Of a stretch of DNA of 64,000 nt, positions 8,934-18,447 are shown in pieces. The DNA is taken from positions 62,001 to 126,000 of the forward strand of contig NZ_LN648875.1 of assembly GCF_000826185.2 (NCBI RefSeq), written 5' to 3'. How positions within the stretch are numbered: the first letter of the stretch is position 1; each line of letters opens with the position of its first letter. Below the pieces are notes generated by a model, which saw only the letters and a list, made by a program, of their open reading frames with translations, was not told the DNA's origin and did not search any database. Position numbers and translations under genes: made by a program. Source of the DNA: Microbacterium gorillae (lineage in GTDB: Bacteria > Actinomycetota > Actinomycetes > Actinomycetales > Microbacteriaceae).

Positions 8934-9719
8934 TCAGCGCCCCTTCCACTGGGGTGACCGCTTCTCAGCGAAGGCCTTCGCCCCCTCCCGTGCGTCGTCA
9001 GAGGTGAAGATGGGCATGATGACCGAGTCGTGGGCGGCCCAGATGTCGTCGGCCCAGTCAGACCCGAATTCGTCCGCTGTTCGCACGAACCGTTTCGACG
9101 CCTGCACGGCCAGGGGGGCGTTCGCGGCGATGCTCTCAGCGAGAGCGAGCGCGGCCGAAAGCACCTCGCCATCATCGACCACCCGGTTGATCAGGCCGAG
9201 GTCGAGTGCCCTGTCCGCCGAGAGGGGCTCGCCCGTGAGCAGCGCCTCGAGTGCCAGCTTGCGAGGCACCTGCCGCGGGAGACGAATGACTCCGCCCGCT
9301 GCCGCGACCAGGCCGCGCGTCACCTCGGGGAAGCCGAGCTTGACCGAGCGCCCCGCGACCGCCAGGTCGCTGGCGAGGACGAGCTCCGAACCGCCGCCGA
9401 GGGCGAACCCGTTCACGGCCGCGATCACCGGCTTGTCGACCACGTGCCGGACGAATCCCGCAAACCCCCACTCGGGGTGTTCCGGATCCTCGGCCGACTC
9501 GCCGCGCGCGAAGGCCTTCAGGTCCATTCCCGCACAGAAGGCCCGGGTACCGCTGCCGGTGAGCACGATGGCCCGAACCTCCGGGTCGGACGCGGCCAGT
9601 TCGAGCGCCGCGCCGAGCGCACTCGACAGCGCCTCGTTCACGGAGTTCATCGCCTCCGGGCGATTCAGAGTGAGAAGCGCGACGTTGCCACGCAACTCGT
9701 AGAGGACTTCGTGGCTCAT
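8934..9719 (-). CDS. Enoyl-CoA hydratase/isomerase
   Basis: A 261-residue crotonase-superfamily enzyme. The oxyanion-hole segments AFCAGMDLKAFA and NGFALGGGSELVLASD are clear, and the second catalytic-Glu region is FPEVTRGLVAAAGG. The start at 9719 gives MSHEVLYEL, the usual N-terminus; longer forms run into the thiolase gene. The thiolase stop is 1 bp upstream, so the two form an operon (thiolase first) under the operator at 10944. It hydrates or isomerises an unsaturated acyl-CoA in the local beta-oxidation-like route. Chain length is not predictable. Confidence 0.88.
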   Translation of the reverse strand: MSHEVLYELRGNVALLTLNRPEAMNSVNEALSSALGAALELAASDPEVRAIVLTGSGTRAFCAGMDLKAFARGESAEDPEHPEWGFAGFVRHVVDKPVIAAVNGFALGGGSELVLASDLAVAGRSVKLGFPEVTRGLVAAAGGVIRLPRQVPRKLALEALLTGEPLSADRALDLGLINRVVDDGEVLSAALALAESIAANAPLAVQASKRFVRTADEFGSDWADDIWAAHDSVIMPIFTSDDAREGAKAFAEKRSPQWKGR

Positions 9720-9720
9720 T

Positions 9721-10914
9721 TCACACCCGCTCGATGATCGTCGCGTTGGCCATGCCGGCACCCTCGCACATGGTCTGCAGGCCGTAGCGGCCACCCGTGG
9801 CTTCGAGGTGGTTTACGAGGGTAGCGAGCAGCCGGGTGCCGGAGGATCCGAGCGCGTGCCCGAGGGCGATCGCCCCACCCCGCGGGTTGAGCTTCTCCAG
9901 CGGCGCTCCGGTCTCTCTCGCCCACGCCAGGGGAACGGGTGCGAACGCCTCGTTCACCTCGAACGCGTCGATGTCGTCGATCGTCAGATTCGCGCGCTCG
10001 AGCACCTTGTTCGTGGCCGGGATCGGGCCGGTGAGCATGAGAATCGGGTCGTCGCCGACGACCGAGAAGGAGACGAAGCGCGCCCGTGGCCGGAGCCCAA
10101 GCTCACGCGCACGCTCCGCGGACATGATGAGCGCCGCGGAGGCACCATCGGTCAGGGGCGAGGAGTTGCCGGGCGTGATCGTCCAGCGGATCTGCGGGAA
10201 GCGCTCGGCGTAGTGATCGGTCCGGAACGAGGGCGACAGTCCGCCGAGTCCATCGACCGTCGTGGCTGCGCGGACGGTCTCGTCTACGAGGTGAGTGCGG
10301 GAGTCCCCGGCTGCATCGTTGACCTCCACGGGCACGATCTCATCGTCGAAGAGACCGTTCGAAGCGGCTTCGGCCGAGAGGGCGTGCGAGCGGGCGGCGT
10401 ACTCGTCGAGCTCGGCCCGGCTGAACCCCCACTGGGCGGCGATCAGCTCTGCCGCGATCCCCTGATTCACGAGGCCCTCGGGGTATCGCGCGTGGACCTT
10501 CGTTCCCACGAAGTCCTTGCCGAGGGTGCTGATCCCCATCGGGACGCGGCTCATCGATTCCACACCGCACGCGATAACGATGTCCTGGAAGCCGGACATG
10601 ATGGCCTGCGCCGCGAACGTGGCGGCCTGCTGGCTCGATCCGCACTGCCGGTCGATCGTGGTGGCGGGGACGTGCTCCGGGAATCCCGCAGCCAGGACGG
10701 CGCTGCGAGTGAGGTTGGTCGACTGCTCCGCGGCCTGCTGCACGCACCCCCCGATGACGTCGTCTATCGCGGAGGGATCGATTCCGGTCCGGGCGACGAG
10801 AGCCTGGAGGACCGTGGCCAAGAGATCGACGGGATGCGTGCCGGACAGGGCTCCTCCCGGCTTTCCGCGCCCCGAGGCGGTTCTGACGACGTCGACGATG
10901 ACGACTTCACGCAT
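9721..10914 (-). CDS. Acetyl-CoA acyltransferase (thiolase)
   Basis: A 397-residue thiolase. The nucleophilic Cys lies in QCGSSQQAA, the His in NPRGGAIALGHALGSSGTR, and the second active-site Cys in TMCEGAGMA. The length fits degradative thiolases (FadA/AtoB type), which release acetyl-CoA from 3-ketoacyl-CoA. ATG at 10914 is preceded by AAGGAG. It is the first gene of a two-gene operon with the enoyl-CoA hydratase and is divergent from the hydrolase at 11001; both promoters share the palindrome at 10944-10963. Confidence 0.9.
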   Translation of the reverse strand: MREVVIVDVVRTASGRGKPGGALSGTHPVDLLATVLQALVARTGIDPSAIDDVIGGCVQQAAEQSTNLTRSAVLAAGFPEHVPATTIDRQCGSSQQAATFAAQAIMSGFQDIVIACGVESMSRVPMGISTLGKDFVGTKVHARYPEGLVNQGIAAELIAAQWGFSRAELDEYAARSHALSAEAASNGLFDDEIVPVEVNDAAGDSRTHLVDETVRAATTVDGLGGLSPSFRTDHYAERFPQIRWTITPGNSSPLTDGASAALIMSAERARELGLRPRARFVSFSVVGDDPILMLTGPIPATNKVLERANLTIDDIDAFEVNEAFAPVPLAWARETGAPLEKLNPRGGAIALGHALGSSGTRLLATLVNHLEATGGRYGLQTMCEGAGMANATIIERV

Positions 10915-10943
10915 GGCTGCTCCTTCGTGCGGTGAGGACACCA

Positions 10944-10963
10944 ACTTAGCGAGCGTTAGATAA
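10944..10963. promoter_or_regulatory. TetR-type operator, copy 1
   Basis: ACTTAGCGAGCGTTAGATAA, containing TAGCG-AG-CGTTA. It lies 29 bp upstream of the thiolase start and 37 bp upstream of the divergent hydrolase gene. It differs by one base from the sequence at 14781-14800, so one regulator probably controls all three promoters. Confidence 0.7.
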
Positions 10964-11000
10964 ATTGTCTAGTCTGGGAACGACTCCGAAAGGACTGCTC

Positions 11001-12056
11001 ATGGAACGACAACTCGACGACCCACGGGTGCTCAGCGAGGTCCACGGCCGAGTCGGCCACATCCGGCTCAATCGGCCGGAGGCGCTGAACGCCTTGGAAT
11101 TCGGCATGATCACGGCCATCACGGACACCCTGGATCGATGGCGCGAGGACGACGAGGTCTGCGCGATTCTGCTCTCGGGCGCCGGCGATCGGGCACTGTG
11201 CGCCGGCGGCGACATTCGCGCCTCACAGGACCCCGATTCCCCGTTCACGTCGGAGCAGTTTCTTCGCACCGAGTACGCGCTGAACCTGGCGATCGCGACC
11301 TACCCCAAGCCCTACGTCGCCATCATGCATGGGCTCGTGCTGGGTGGCGGCATGGGGCTCAGCGCGCATGGCAGTCACCGCATCGTCACGCATGGCTCCC
11401 GACTGGGCATGCCCGAGGTGGGCATCGGCTTCATCCCGGACGTCGGCCTCACCCACGTGCTCTCTCGGCTGGCCGGAGAGACCGGCACGCATCTCGCGCT
11501 CACGGGCAGCCTCGTCGGACCCGGAGACGCCATCCTGCTCGGGCTCGCCGACGACTTCGTTCCCCGCGAGTGTCTTCCCTCGTTGATCGCTGACCTCGAG
11601 ACAGGCGGCCCGGAGGCGAGCATCGCCCGGTACACAGCACCCGCGCCGACGGCCGCCCTGGCCGGCGCGCAGGCGTGGATCGATGAATGCTATGTCGGGG
11701 ACGACGTCGAGGCGATCATCCGGCGACTGTCGGCGCACCCCGCTCCCGCGGCGCGGGAGGCGGCGGCGACCATCCTGACTCACTCCCCCACGGCGCTCAC
11801 CCTGGCGCTGCGCGCCCTCAGGGAGGCGAGGGACGACAGCAGTCTGGAGCAGTCCCTCGATCGCGAGTTTCGCGTCGCGGTGCGAGCGTTCGCCAGTGCG
11901 GAACTCGCCGAAGGCGTCCGAGCGCAGCTCTTGGACCGTGACAGAAGCCCGCGGTGGAACCCCTCGTCGCTACGACTGGTCGGTCCGGACATCGTCGCGC
12001 CGTACTTCGCGCCGGTGCAGCCGCCACTGCAGCTGCAGCGGCGCCGCACGGTGTGA
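11001..12056 (+). CDS. 3-hydroxyisobutyryl-CoA hydrolase-like crotonase-family protein
   Basis: A 351-residue enoyl-CoA hydratase/isomerase family protein. Its length and the segments RALCAGGDIRAS, MHGLVLGGGMGLSAHGSHRI, MPEVGIGFIPDVGLTHVLSR and SPTALTLALRALREARD place it in the ECH_2 group typified by 3-hydroxyisobutyryl-CoA hydrolase. That enzyme cleaves the thioester in valine catabolism; related proteins act on other branched or hydroxylated acyl-CoAs. The ATG at 11001 follows AAAGGA and gives MERQLDDP; an in-frame start at 10965 would fall next to the operator. It is divergent from the thiolase operon. Confidence 0.82.
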   Translation: MERQLDDPRVLSEVHGRVGHIRLNRPEALNALEFGMITAITDTLDRWREDDEVCAILLSGAGDRALCAGGDIRASQDPDSPFTSEQFLRTEYALNLAIATYPKPYVAIMHGLVLGGGMGLSAHGSHRIVTHGSRLGMPEVGIGFIPDVGLTHVLSRLAGETGTHLALTGSLVGPGDAILLGLADDFVPRECLPSLIADLETGGPEASIARYTAPAPTAALAGAQAWIDECYVGDDVEAIIRRLSAHPAPAAREAAATILTHSPTALTLALRALREARDDSSLEQSLDREFRVAVRAFASAELAEGVRAQLLDRDRSPRWNPSSLRLVGPDIVAPYFAPVQPPLQLQRRRTV

Positions 12057-12070
12057 CGTCGACACCGAGG

Positions 12071-12835
12071 CTACGCCGCGTCGCCGAGGAAGGCGGCGAT
12101 TCTCCGGCCAGCGTCTTCGCCGCCCGCAAAGCGGGCGATGGACTCAGCCTCGGCGTCCAGACGGCGCGCCAGTGAGTCCTGCTCCTCGGCGGACAGAAGC
12201 AGGGCCTTCACTCCCGCGACCGCAGGTCCGCTACCCGCGCGGAGCACCCCCAACAGCGCGTCGAGCTCGGCCTCGAGCTGGTCTGAGCCGACCCGCCGGG
12301 TGACGATGCCGTCCCGCTCGGCCCGGTCGCCGTCGAGCACGGGATTCGTCAGTGCGATCTCGTACGCCCGGCGCCGCCCCACAATACGGGGCAGGAACCA
12401 GGACGCACCACAGTCCGGCGTCAGGCCGACCGCGCCGTAAGCGAGGACGAAACGGCTGCGGTCGCCCGCGAGGACGACATCGGCGCCGAGGACGAAAGCG
12501 AGCCCGGCTCCGGCCGCCGCGCCGTCCACGACCGCCACCACCGGGACCGGGGCGGACGCGAGCGCGCGGACCGCCCGGTGTGCGTGACCGGCGAGGGCCT
12601 GAAGGTGCGCACCGCGATCCGGGGCGGACACCATCTCGCGCAGATCGCCGCCTACGCAGAAGGCGCGACCGGCGCCCCGCAGGACGACGGCGACCGTTGC
12701 GTCCCACGAGACCGCTTCCAGCGCTTCCGCCAGGAGACGAGCGGTGTGCAGATCCAGCGCGTTGCCGCTGTCTGGCCGGTTGAAAGTGACACTGACGACT
12801 CCGTCAGCCTGTGAGACGAGCACGGTCTCTGCCAT
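12071..12835 (-). CDS. Enoyl-CoA hydratase/isomerase
   Basis: A 254-residue crotonase-family protein. Oxyanion segments are AFCVGGDLREM and VDGAAAGAGLAFVLGADVVLAG. The region normally carrying the catalytic Glu pair reads YGAVGLTPDCGASWFLPRIVG, close to the PaaG / isomerase-like subgroup with Asp in place of the second Glu. Hydratase versus isomerase activity is therefore uncertain. ATG is preceded by an AGGCAGG-type ribosome site. It follows the nitronate-monooxygenase-like gene by 101 bp on the same strand, probably the last gene of the SDR-led unit. Confidence 0.85.
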   Translation of the reverse strand: MAETVLVSQADGVVSVTFNRPDSGNALDLHTARLLAEALEAVSWDATVAVVLRGAGRAFCVGGDLREMVSAPDRGAHLQALAGHAHRAVRALASAPVPVVAVVDGAAAGAGLAFVLGADVVLAGDRSRFVLAYGAVGLTPDCGASWFLPRIVGRRRAYEIALTNPVLDGDRAERDGIVTRRVGSDQLEAELDALLGVLRAGSGPAVAGVKALLLSAEEQDSLARRLDAEAESIARFAGGEDAGRRIAAFLGDAA

Positions 12836-12936
12836 GGTGGCCTGCCTTTCTCCGTCGTGGAGTTCGGTGAGTGGTTCTCCGGGGTGCCACCGAGCGTGGC
12901 TCCCCGGAGTGTGGTGTCAGCCCCGGCGTCGACGGC

Positions 12937-14747
<1,811 letters not shown>

Positions 14748-14775
14748 GGAGAGTCCTTTCTCTCGACGCGGTTTG

Positions 14776-14800
14776 ATCATACTTAGCGAGCGCTAGATAA
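14776..14800 (-). promoter_or_regulatory. SDR promoter with TetR-type operator, copy 2
   Basis: On the minus strand TATGAT (14781-14776) is a good -10 element, about 29 bp from the SDR start codon. Immediately upstream of it lies ACTTAGCGAGCGCTAGATAA (14781-14800, plus strand), with a TAGCG-AG-CGCTA palindrome. The operator fills the spacer next to -10, so a bound regulator would block RNA polymerase. Confidence 0.65.
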
Positions 14801-14831
14801 CCACACATCGATCGCACTGTCCAGCCCGAGA

Positions 14832-14923
14832 AGAAACGACGGGTGGTCGGCGTCAGGCGGCGGGAACGACGGGTGGGTCGATGTCAGGCGGCAGGAACGA
14901 CGGGTGGGTCGATGTCAGGCGGC
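14832..14923 (-). repeat. Three tandem copies of a 31-bp unit at the TetR 3' end
   Basis: Units at 14923-14893, 14892-14862 and 14861-14832 (31, 31 and 30 bp) each begin GCCGCCTGAC on the minus strand. The first contains the last two Ala codons and the stop of the TetR gene. Each later copy repeats this coding end with a TGA. It looks like slippage duplication of a gene terminus; function is unknown. Confidence 0.85.
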
Positions 14924-15514
14924 CGGGACCGGGTAGCCCACCATCCGGAGGACGAGTCGCGCGTAGCGGTGAGCGACGTCGGCAGGACTGCTGCCGCCGC
15001 CGTGCTGATACCAGCGCGGCACCGCCTGCGTGAGCCCCAGGATGGCGCGGCGGGTTTCGGAGATGTCGTCGATCACGAAAACGCCCGCCTCGGCACCGTC
15101 GGCCAGGATCTGCTGCACGCAGCCCTCCAGCCGATCGCGTTGCGCGACGTAGAGCGCGTGGTTCTCGGGTCCGAGATAGCGCGACTCGGCCGCGTCGATC
15201 GCGGCCGTGCGGGCGCTTGTCACCGACAGGACGATGAACTCCACAACGCGGGCGAGCCGTTCGGCCGGGTCCTCACCCTCGGACGCCTCTCGCTCGACGC
15301 CGCGGACGACGGGCTCGAGCGAGGACATCAGGACCGCGCGTAGCAGGCCCTCTTTGTTGTCGTAGTGATAGTAGAGGGAGGGAACGGTCAGACCCGCCCG
15401 GCGCGCGATCTCCCGCACGGATGCACCGTGGAAGCCATGTTCGTTGAAGACTTCCAGTGCTGCGGAGAGGATGGGCCCCAGGACGGGCGTCTCGACCTCG
15501 CGCTGACCAGCCAC
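14915..15514 (-). CDS. TetR-family transcriptional regulator
   Basis: A ~199-residue TetR protein. The DNA-binding domain reads ILSAALEVFNEHGFHGASVREIARRAGLT... then SLYYHYDNKEGLLRAV. The C-terminal ligand domain (EFIVLSVTSARTAAIDAAESR onwards) is of the type seen in acyl-CoA-responsive regulators. I prefer the GTG at 15514 because GAAGGAG lies correctly before it; a longer form from GTG 15571 is possible but has a weaker site. It is next to acyl-CoA genes carrying two near-identical palindromes, so it is the best candidate for binding TAGCG-N2-CGYTA. Effector and sign of control are inferred. Confidence 0.85.
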   Translation of the reverse strand: MAGQREVETPVLGPILSAALEVFNEHGFHGASVREIARRAGLTVPSLYYHYDNKEGLLRAVLMSSLEPVVRGVEREASEGEDPAERLARVVEFIVLSVTSARTAAIDAAESRYLGPENHALYVAQRDRLEGCVQQILADGAEAGVFVIDDISETRRAILGLTQAVPRWYQHGGGSSPADVAHRYARLVLRMVGYPVPAA

Positions 15515-15589
15515 GTCGTCTCCTTCGGTCGTCCGAGCTTGTTCCAGCCTATCGCGCGCCGGGTCGCTCACTCCGGATGAGGACGAGGA

Positions 15590-15622
15590 CGAGGACGAGG
15601 CGTGTGGGACGCCTCGTCCTCG
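15590..15622. terminator. Hairpin terminator
   Basis: A perfect 13-bp stem, CGAGGACGAGGCG against its complement, with a 7-base loop. It lies 8 bp past the stop of the phosphohistidine-domain gene and just upstream of the TetR gene. No long T-run follows, as is common in high-GC actinobacteria. Confidence 0.7.
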
Positions 15623-15630
15623 CAGAGTGG

Positions 15631-17388
15631 TCAGCTGACCGGGACGGGCTCACGTTCCAGCAGCGTCACGGTCCCGGCGCCGCCATCCACCTCGACCAGG
15701 TCTCCGGTCCGGATCCGCTTGGTGGCCTGATTCACCGAGACCACGCAGGGGATGCCAAGTTCCCGACTCACGATCGCCGCGTGGGAGAACGGCGCACCCA
15801 CGTCCACCACGACCGCTGCGGCGCCGACGAACAGCGGCGTCCAGGACGGGTCAGTGATCGGCGCGATGAGCACCTCATCAGGTTCGAGTTCGTCGACGTC
15901 GTCGGGGTTGAGCACGACTCGCGCCCGCCCGCGCGCCGAACCGGAACTCCCCGGGACCCCCGCGATGGTGGCGCCGACCGTGATCCCATCGGCGACCTGC
16001 GACGAGCGCTTGTCCCACTCCGCAATCGGCGGCAGGTCTCCGGCCACCACGAACGGAGGAACGATCTCGAAGAGGCCGAGGTACACGCGCTTCCGGTCGG
16101 CGACCACCGGTCCGAACGGTGCCGGGTCGGCAAGGAAGTCGTCGAGCTCGTTCTCGAAGAGCATGAAGATGTCGTGCGCGTCGGCAATGTCGCCTCGAGC
16201 GACGGCGCGGCGCCCGAGTTCGAGGCCCGCGAGGCGGATTTCATGAATGACCTTCGCCGCCGTCGTGCGCCCCCGCTCTCGCCCGCGCAGCCACAACGCT
16301 GCGGCGTTGAGGATCATCTCGAACTGGCCGGTGGCTTCCGCATCACCCGCGAGCGCCTCACGGACGGCCGCCACGGTTGCCTCACGTTCGGCAGCACGCC
16401 GGGATCCGGCCGCCGCAGGGTCGGCCTCGGCACCGGATCGACGCATCCGCTCGATCGCGGCGAGGGCGATTTCAGGTTTCACACCCCATGTGTCCGCGTG
16501 GATCTCCCACTCGGACGGTCCGCGGAAGTCCCACTTCTCCAGGAACGCGTCCAGCTGCATGGCGAAGTCGATGACGGACGCCTCGGCGCTACCGTGGAGC
16601 CGCTCGTACAGCCCTTCCGTGCCCTCGTCGAAGTGCGCTGCGACAGCCGGGTGCTGAGCGGCGCGGCTCAGGCGGTACATGTCCAGCGAGGGGCCGGTCG
16701 AGTCCACATCGCCGATGCCGCTCACGAGCGTCAGAGCGATCTCGGGTTTGCCGATCGCCGCGGTGAACTGCGCCACCGCGCCGAGTCCGACGCCGGATTT
16801 CAAACTGGCCTCGATGTGGTGCTGAAACAGCCGCACGAGGAGGTCCTCGAACGACACGATGCGCGCGCGCAGCTCTCCATCCGACAGCCCGGACAGGTCG
16901 GGGCGGTTCGCGCGGATCTCGTCCACCTCGGCCTTGTCGGCGTCGTAGGCGGCGAGGTCGGTCGCCCCCAGCACATCCCGCTGCAGCCACGCGCCGGCCT
17001 TTTCGGTGAAGGCAGGGTCGTCGTCGAAGTCCCGTCGCTCACTCTCGTAGCTCGGGATGCCGGGCATGTCGCCGAAGTACTGCAGGTCGACGGCTTCGGC
17101 GCCCATCCCCGGCACACGCACGCCGAAGAGCCGCATGAGCGACATGTTGATGTACAGGTAGCTCCCGAACGCCGGGAGGACGTTCTTGTCCACCGCAGTG
17201 TCGTAGAGGTCCTGGTCCCACACGCCGCAGGCGACGAACGCCGCCCGCCAGCCCGGCTCCAGGCAGCGCTGGAAGCCGGCTGTCGCGTTGAGGGGGCTGA
17301 TGGGGTCAGGAAAGATCTCTCCCACGTTCGCGCGAGAGTACAGCGGGAATACCGCGGATGGCTCGTCGATGATCGGCCACTGAGACAC
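15631..17388 (-). CDS. PEP-synthase-type phosphohistidine-domain protein without ATP-grasp
   Basis: A 585-residue protein. Residues ~495-575 form a PEP-utiliser mobile (phosphohistidine) domain, with GAPFSHAAIVSRELGIPC placing the phosphoryl-carrying His at about 536. The first ~480 residues have no ATP-grasp motif; they are mostly helical and resemble in position the acceptor-binding module of dikinases such as rifampin phosphotransferase. It therefore cannot use ATP alone and should accept phosphate from a partner, most simply the ATP-grasp protein at 25917-27398. This mirrors phenylphosphate synthase and C. glutamicum CreH/CreI. GTG start after AGGAGG. Divergent from the SurE gene. The acceptor is unknown, probably a phenol or alcohol. 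Confidence 0.75.
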   Translation of the reverse strand: MSQWPIIDEPSAVFPLYSRANVGEIFPDPISPLNATAGFQRCLEPGWRAAFVACGVWDQDLYDTAVDKNVLPAFGSYLYINMSLMRLFGVRVPGMGAEAVDLQYFGDMPGIPSYESERRDFDDDPAFTEKAGAWLQRDVLGATDLAAYDADKAEVDEIRANRPDLSGLSDGELRARIVSFEDLLVRLFQHHIEASLKSGVGLGAVAQFTAAIGKPEIALTLVSGIGDVDSTGPSLDMYRLSRAAQHPAVAAHFDEGTEGLYERLHGSAEASVIDFAMQLDAFLEKWDFRGPSEWEIHADTWGVKPEIALAAIERMRRSGAEADPAAAGSRRAAEREATVAAVREALAGDAEATGQFEMILNAAALWLRGRERGRTTAAKVIHEIRLAGLELGRRAVARGDIADAHDIFMLFENELDDFLADPAPFGPVVADRKRVYLGLFEIVPPFVVAGDLPPIAEWDKRSSQVADGITVGATIAGVPGSSGSARGRARVVLNPDDVDELEPDEVLIAPITDPSWTPLFVGAAAVVVDVGAPFSHAAIVSRELGIPCVVSVNQATKRIRTGDLVEVDGGAGTVTLLEREPVPVS

Positions 17389-17567
17389 GTATGTCCTCCT
17401 TCGTTGCGAGTCGAAGGCGGCGTCGAGCGGGCGATATGCCCGAGCGAAAGCGACGCTGCATTCGCAATTGCCATGATACTGAACCGCCGAGTTGCCGATG
17501 TCAAGCCCGATCTTCCGCTCCTGTCCGCGTGCAGGTAATCAGATGATCGCTGCCACCTAGACAAAAC

Positions 17568-17585
17568 TGTGAATAATGAGTCACA
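17568..17585. promoter_or_regulatory. Operator candidate TGTGA-N8-TCACA, copy 1
   Basis: A perfect 5-bp inverted repeat with 8-bp spacer, 47 bp upstream of the SurE-family start codon, in the divergent region shared with the phosphohistidine-domain gene. Two more copies of the same geometry lie in the acyl-CoA-ligase / P450 intergenic region. The spacer is 8, not the 6 of a CRP site. Confidence 0.65.
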
Positions 17586-17631
17586 CTTGGCGAGTGGTTG
17601 CAACGGAGCACAAACCCAGCAGAGGTGAGAC

Positions 17632-18426
17632 ATGCGCATTCTTCTGACCAACGACGACGGCGTCGGCGAACGCGGGATGGTCGCGCTGGCCCAGGTCCTG
17701 ATCGACGCGGGGCATGACCTCGTGGTGGTCGGGCCCACCAGCGAGCGCAGCGGCAGCGGTACGGCCGTCGGGCCGATCGAGCACGGGGCGATCATCCCCA
17801 TGGAGAAGCGCGCCCTCGACACCTCGCCCCCGCTGGAGGGCTACGCGCTCGACGCTCCGCCCGCCATGGCGGTGATCGCCGCGCTCTCGGGGCTGTTCGG
17901 GCCGCGCCCGGATCTGGTGATCAGCGGGATCAACGCCGGCCACAACGTCGGCCGGTCCATCCTCTTCTCGGGCACGGTCGGAGCTGCGGTGAGCGCCGCG
18001 ATGCTCGGCATCCCGAGCATCGCGATCAGCTCCGGCTTCGCGCCGGACCACAGGTTCGACACCGCGGCGCACGTGGCCGCGGCGGTCGTGGAGTGGTTCG
18101 ACGCGAACGGGATGCCGCGGATCTGCGTCAATGTCAACGTGCCGGACGTCGACCTCGACGACATCGAAGGATGCCGCGTCACCCATCTCGCGCCGCACGG
18201 CATGTTCGCCATTGACCTCAGCCTCGAGACGGACGCGCTGACGCTGCGCCGGAAGCCCGCCAGGCGGCGGCTGGGCGGTGGAACCGATATCGACGCGATC
18301 ACGGGCAACAGCATCGCCATCAGCGCGCTCCGGCCGCTGGACAGCATCGATGATGAGGCCTGCTCGGGGCTCGCCGAGCATCTGTCCGGCGCATACCTCG
18401 GCGCTTCGTCGACCAGAACGCACTAG
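17632..18426 (+). CDS. SurE-family phosphatase
   Basis: A 264-residue SurE-fold metal-dependent phosphohydrolase. LLTNDDG supplies the metal-binding Asp8-Asp9, SERSGSGTA the conserved Ser, and LVISGINAGHNVGRSILFSGTVGAA the Asn and glycine-rich core. Family members remove phosphate from nucleotides and other small phosphomonoesters. The segment after YALDAPPAMAV departs from the usual G-T-P-x-D-C-V, so the substrate may not be a nucleotide. It starts an operon with the HpaB-family gene (21-bp gap). Its place beside phosphotransfer proteins suggests that it removes the activating phosphate late in the pathway; this is inference. Confidence 0.85.
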   Translation: MRILLTNDDGVGERGMVALAQVLIDAGHDLVVVGPTSERSGSGTAVGPIEHGAIIPMEKRALDTSPPLEGYALDAPPAMAVIAALSGLFGPRPDLVISGINAGHNVGRSILFSGTVGAAVSAAMLGIPSIAISSGFAPDHRFDTAAHVAAAVVEWFDANGMPRICVNVNVPDVDLDDIEGCRVTHLAPHGMFAIDLSLETDALTLRRKPARRRLGGGTDIDAITGNSIAISALRPLDSIDDEACSGLAEHLSGAYLGASSTRTH

Positions 18427-18447
18427 AACCACAGAAAGGGCCACACC

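Noticed and set aside
15457..17538. A 693-codon open frame on the plus strand
   Set aside because: Antisense shadow of the phosphohistidine-domain gene, whose motifs are intact on the minus strand.
17568..17585. CRP/cAMP site
   Set aside because: The half-sites match TGTGA / TCACA but the spacer is 8 instead of 6, and the two sister sites keep 8.
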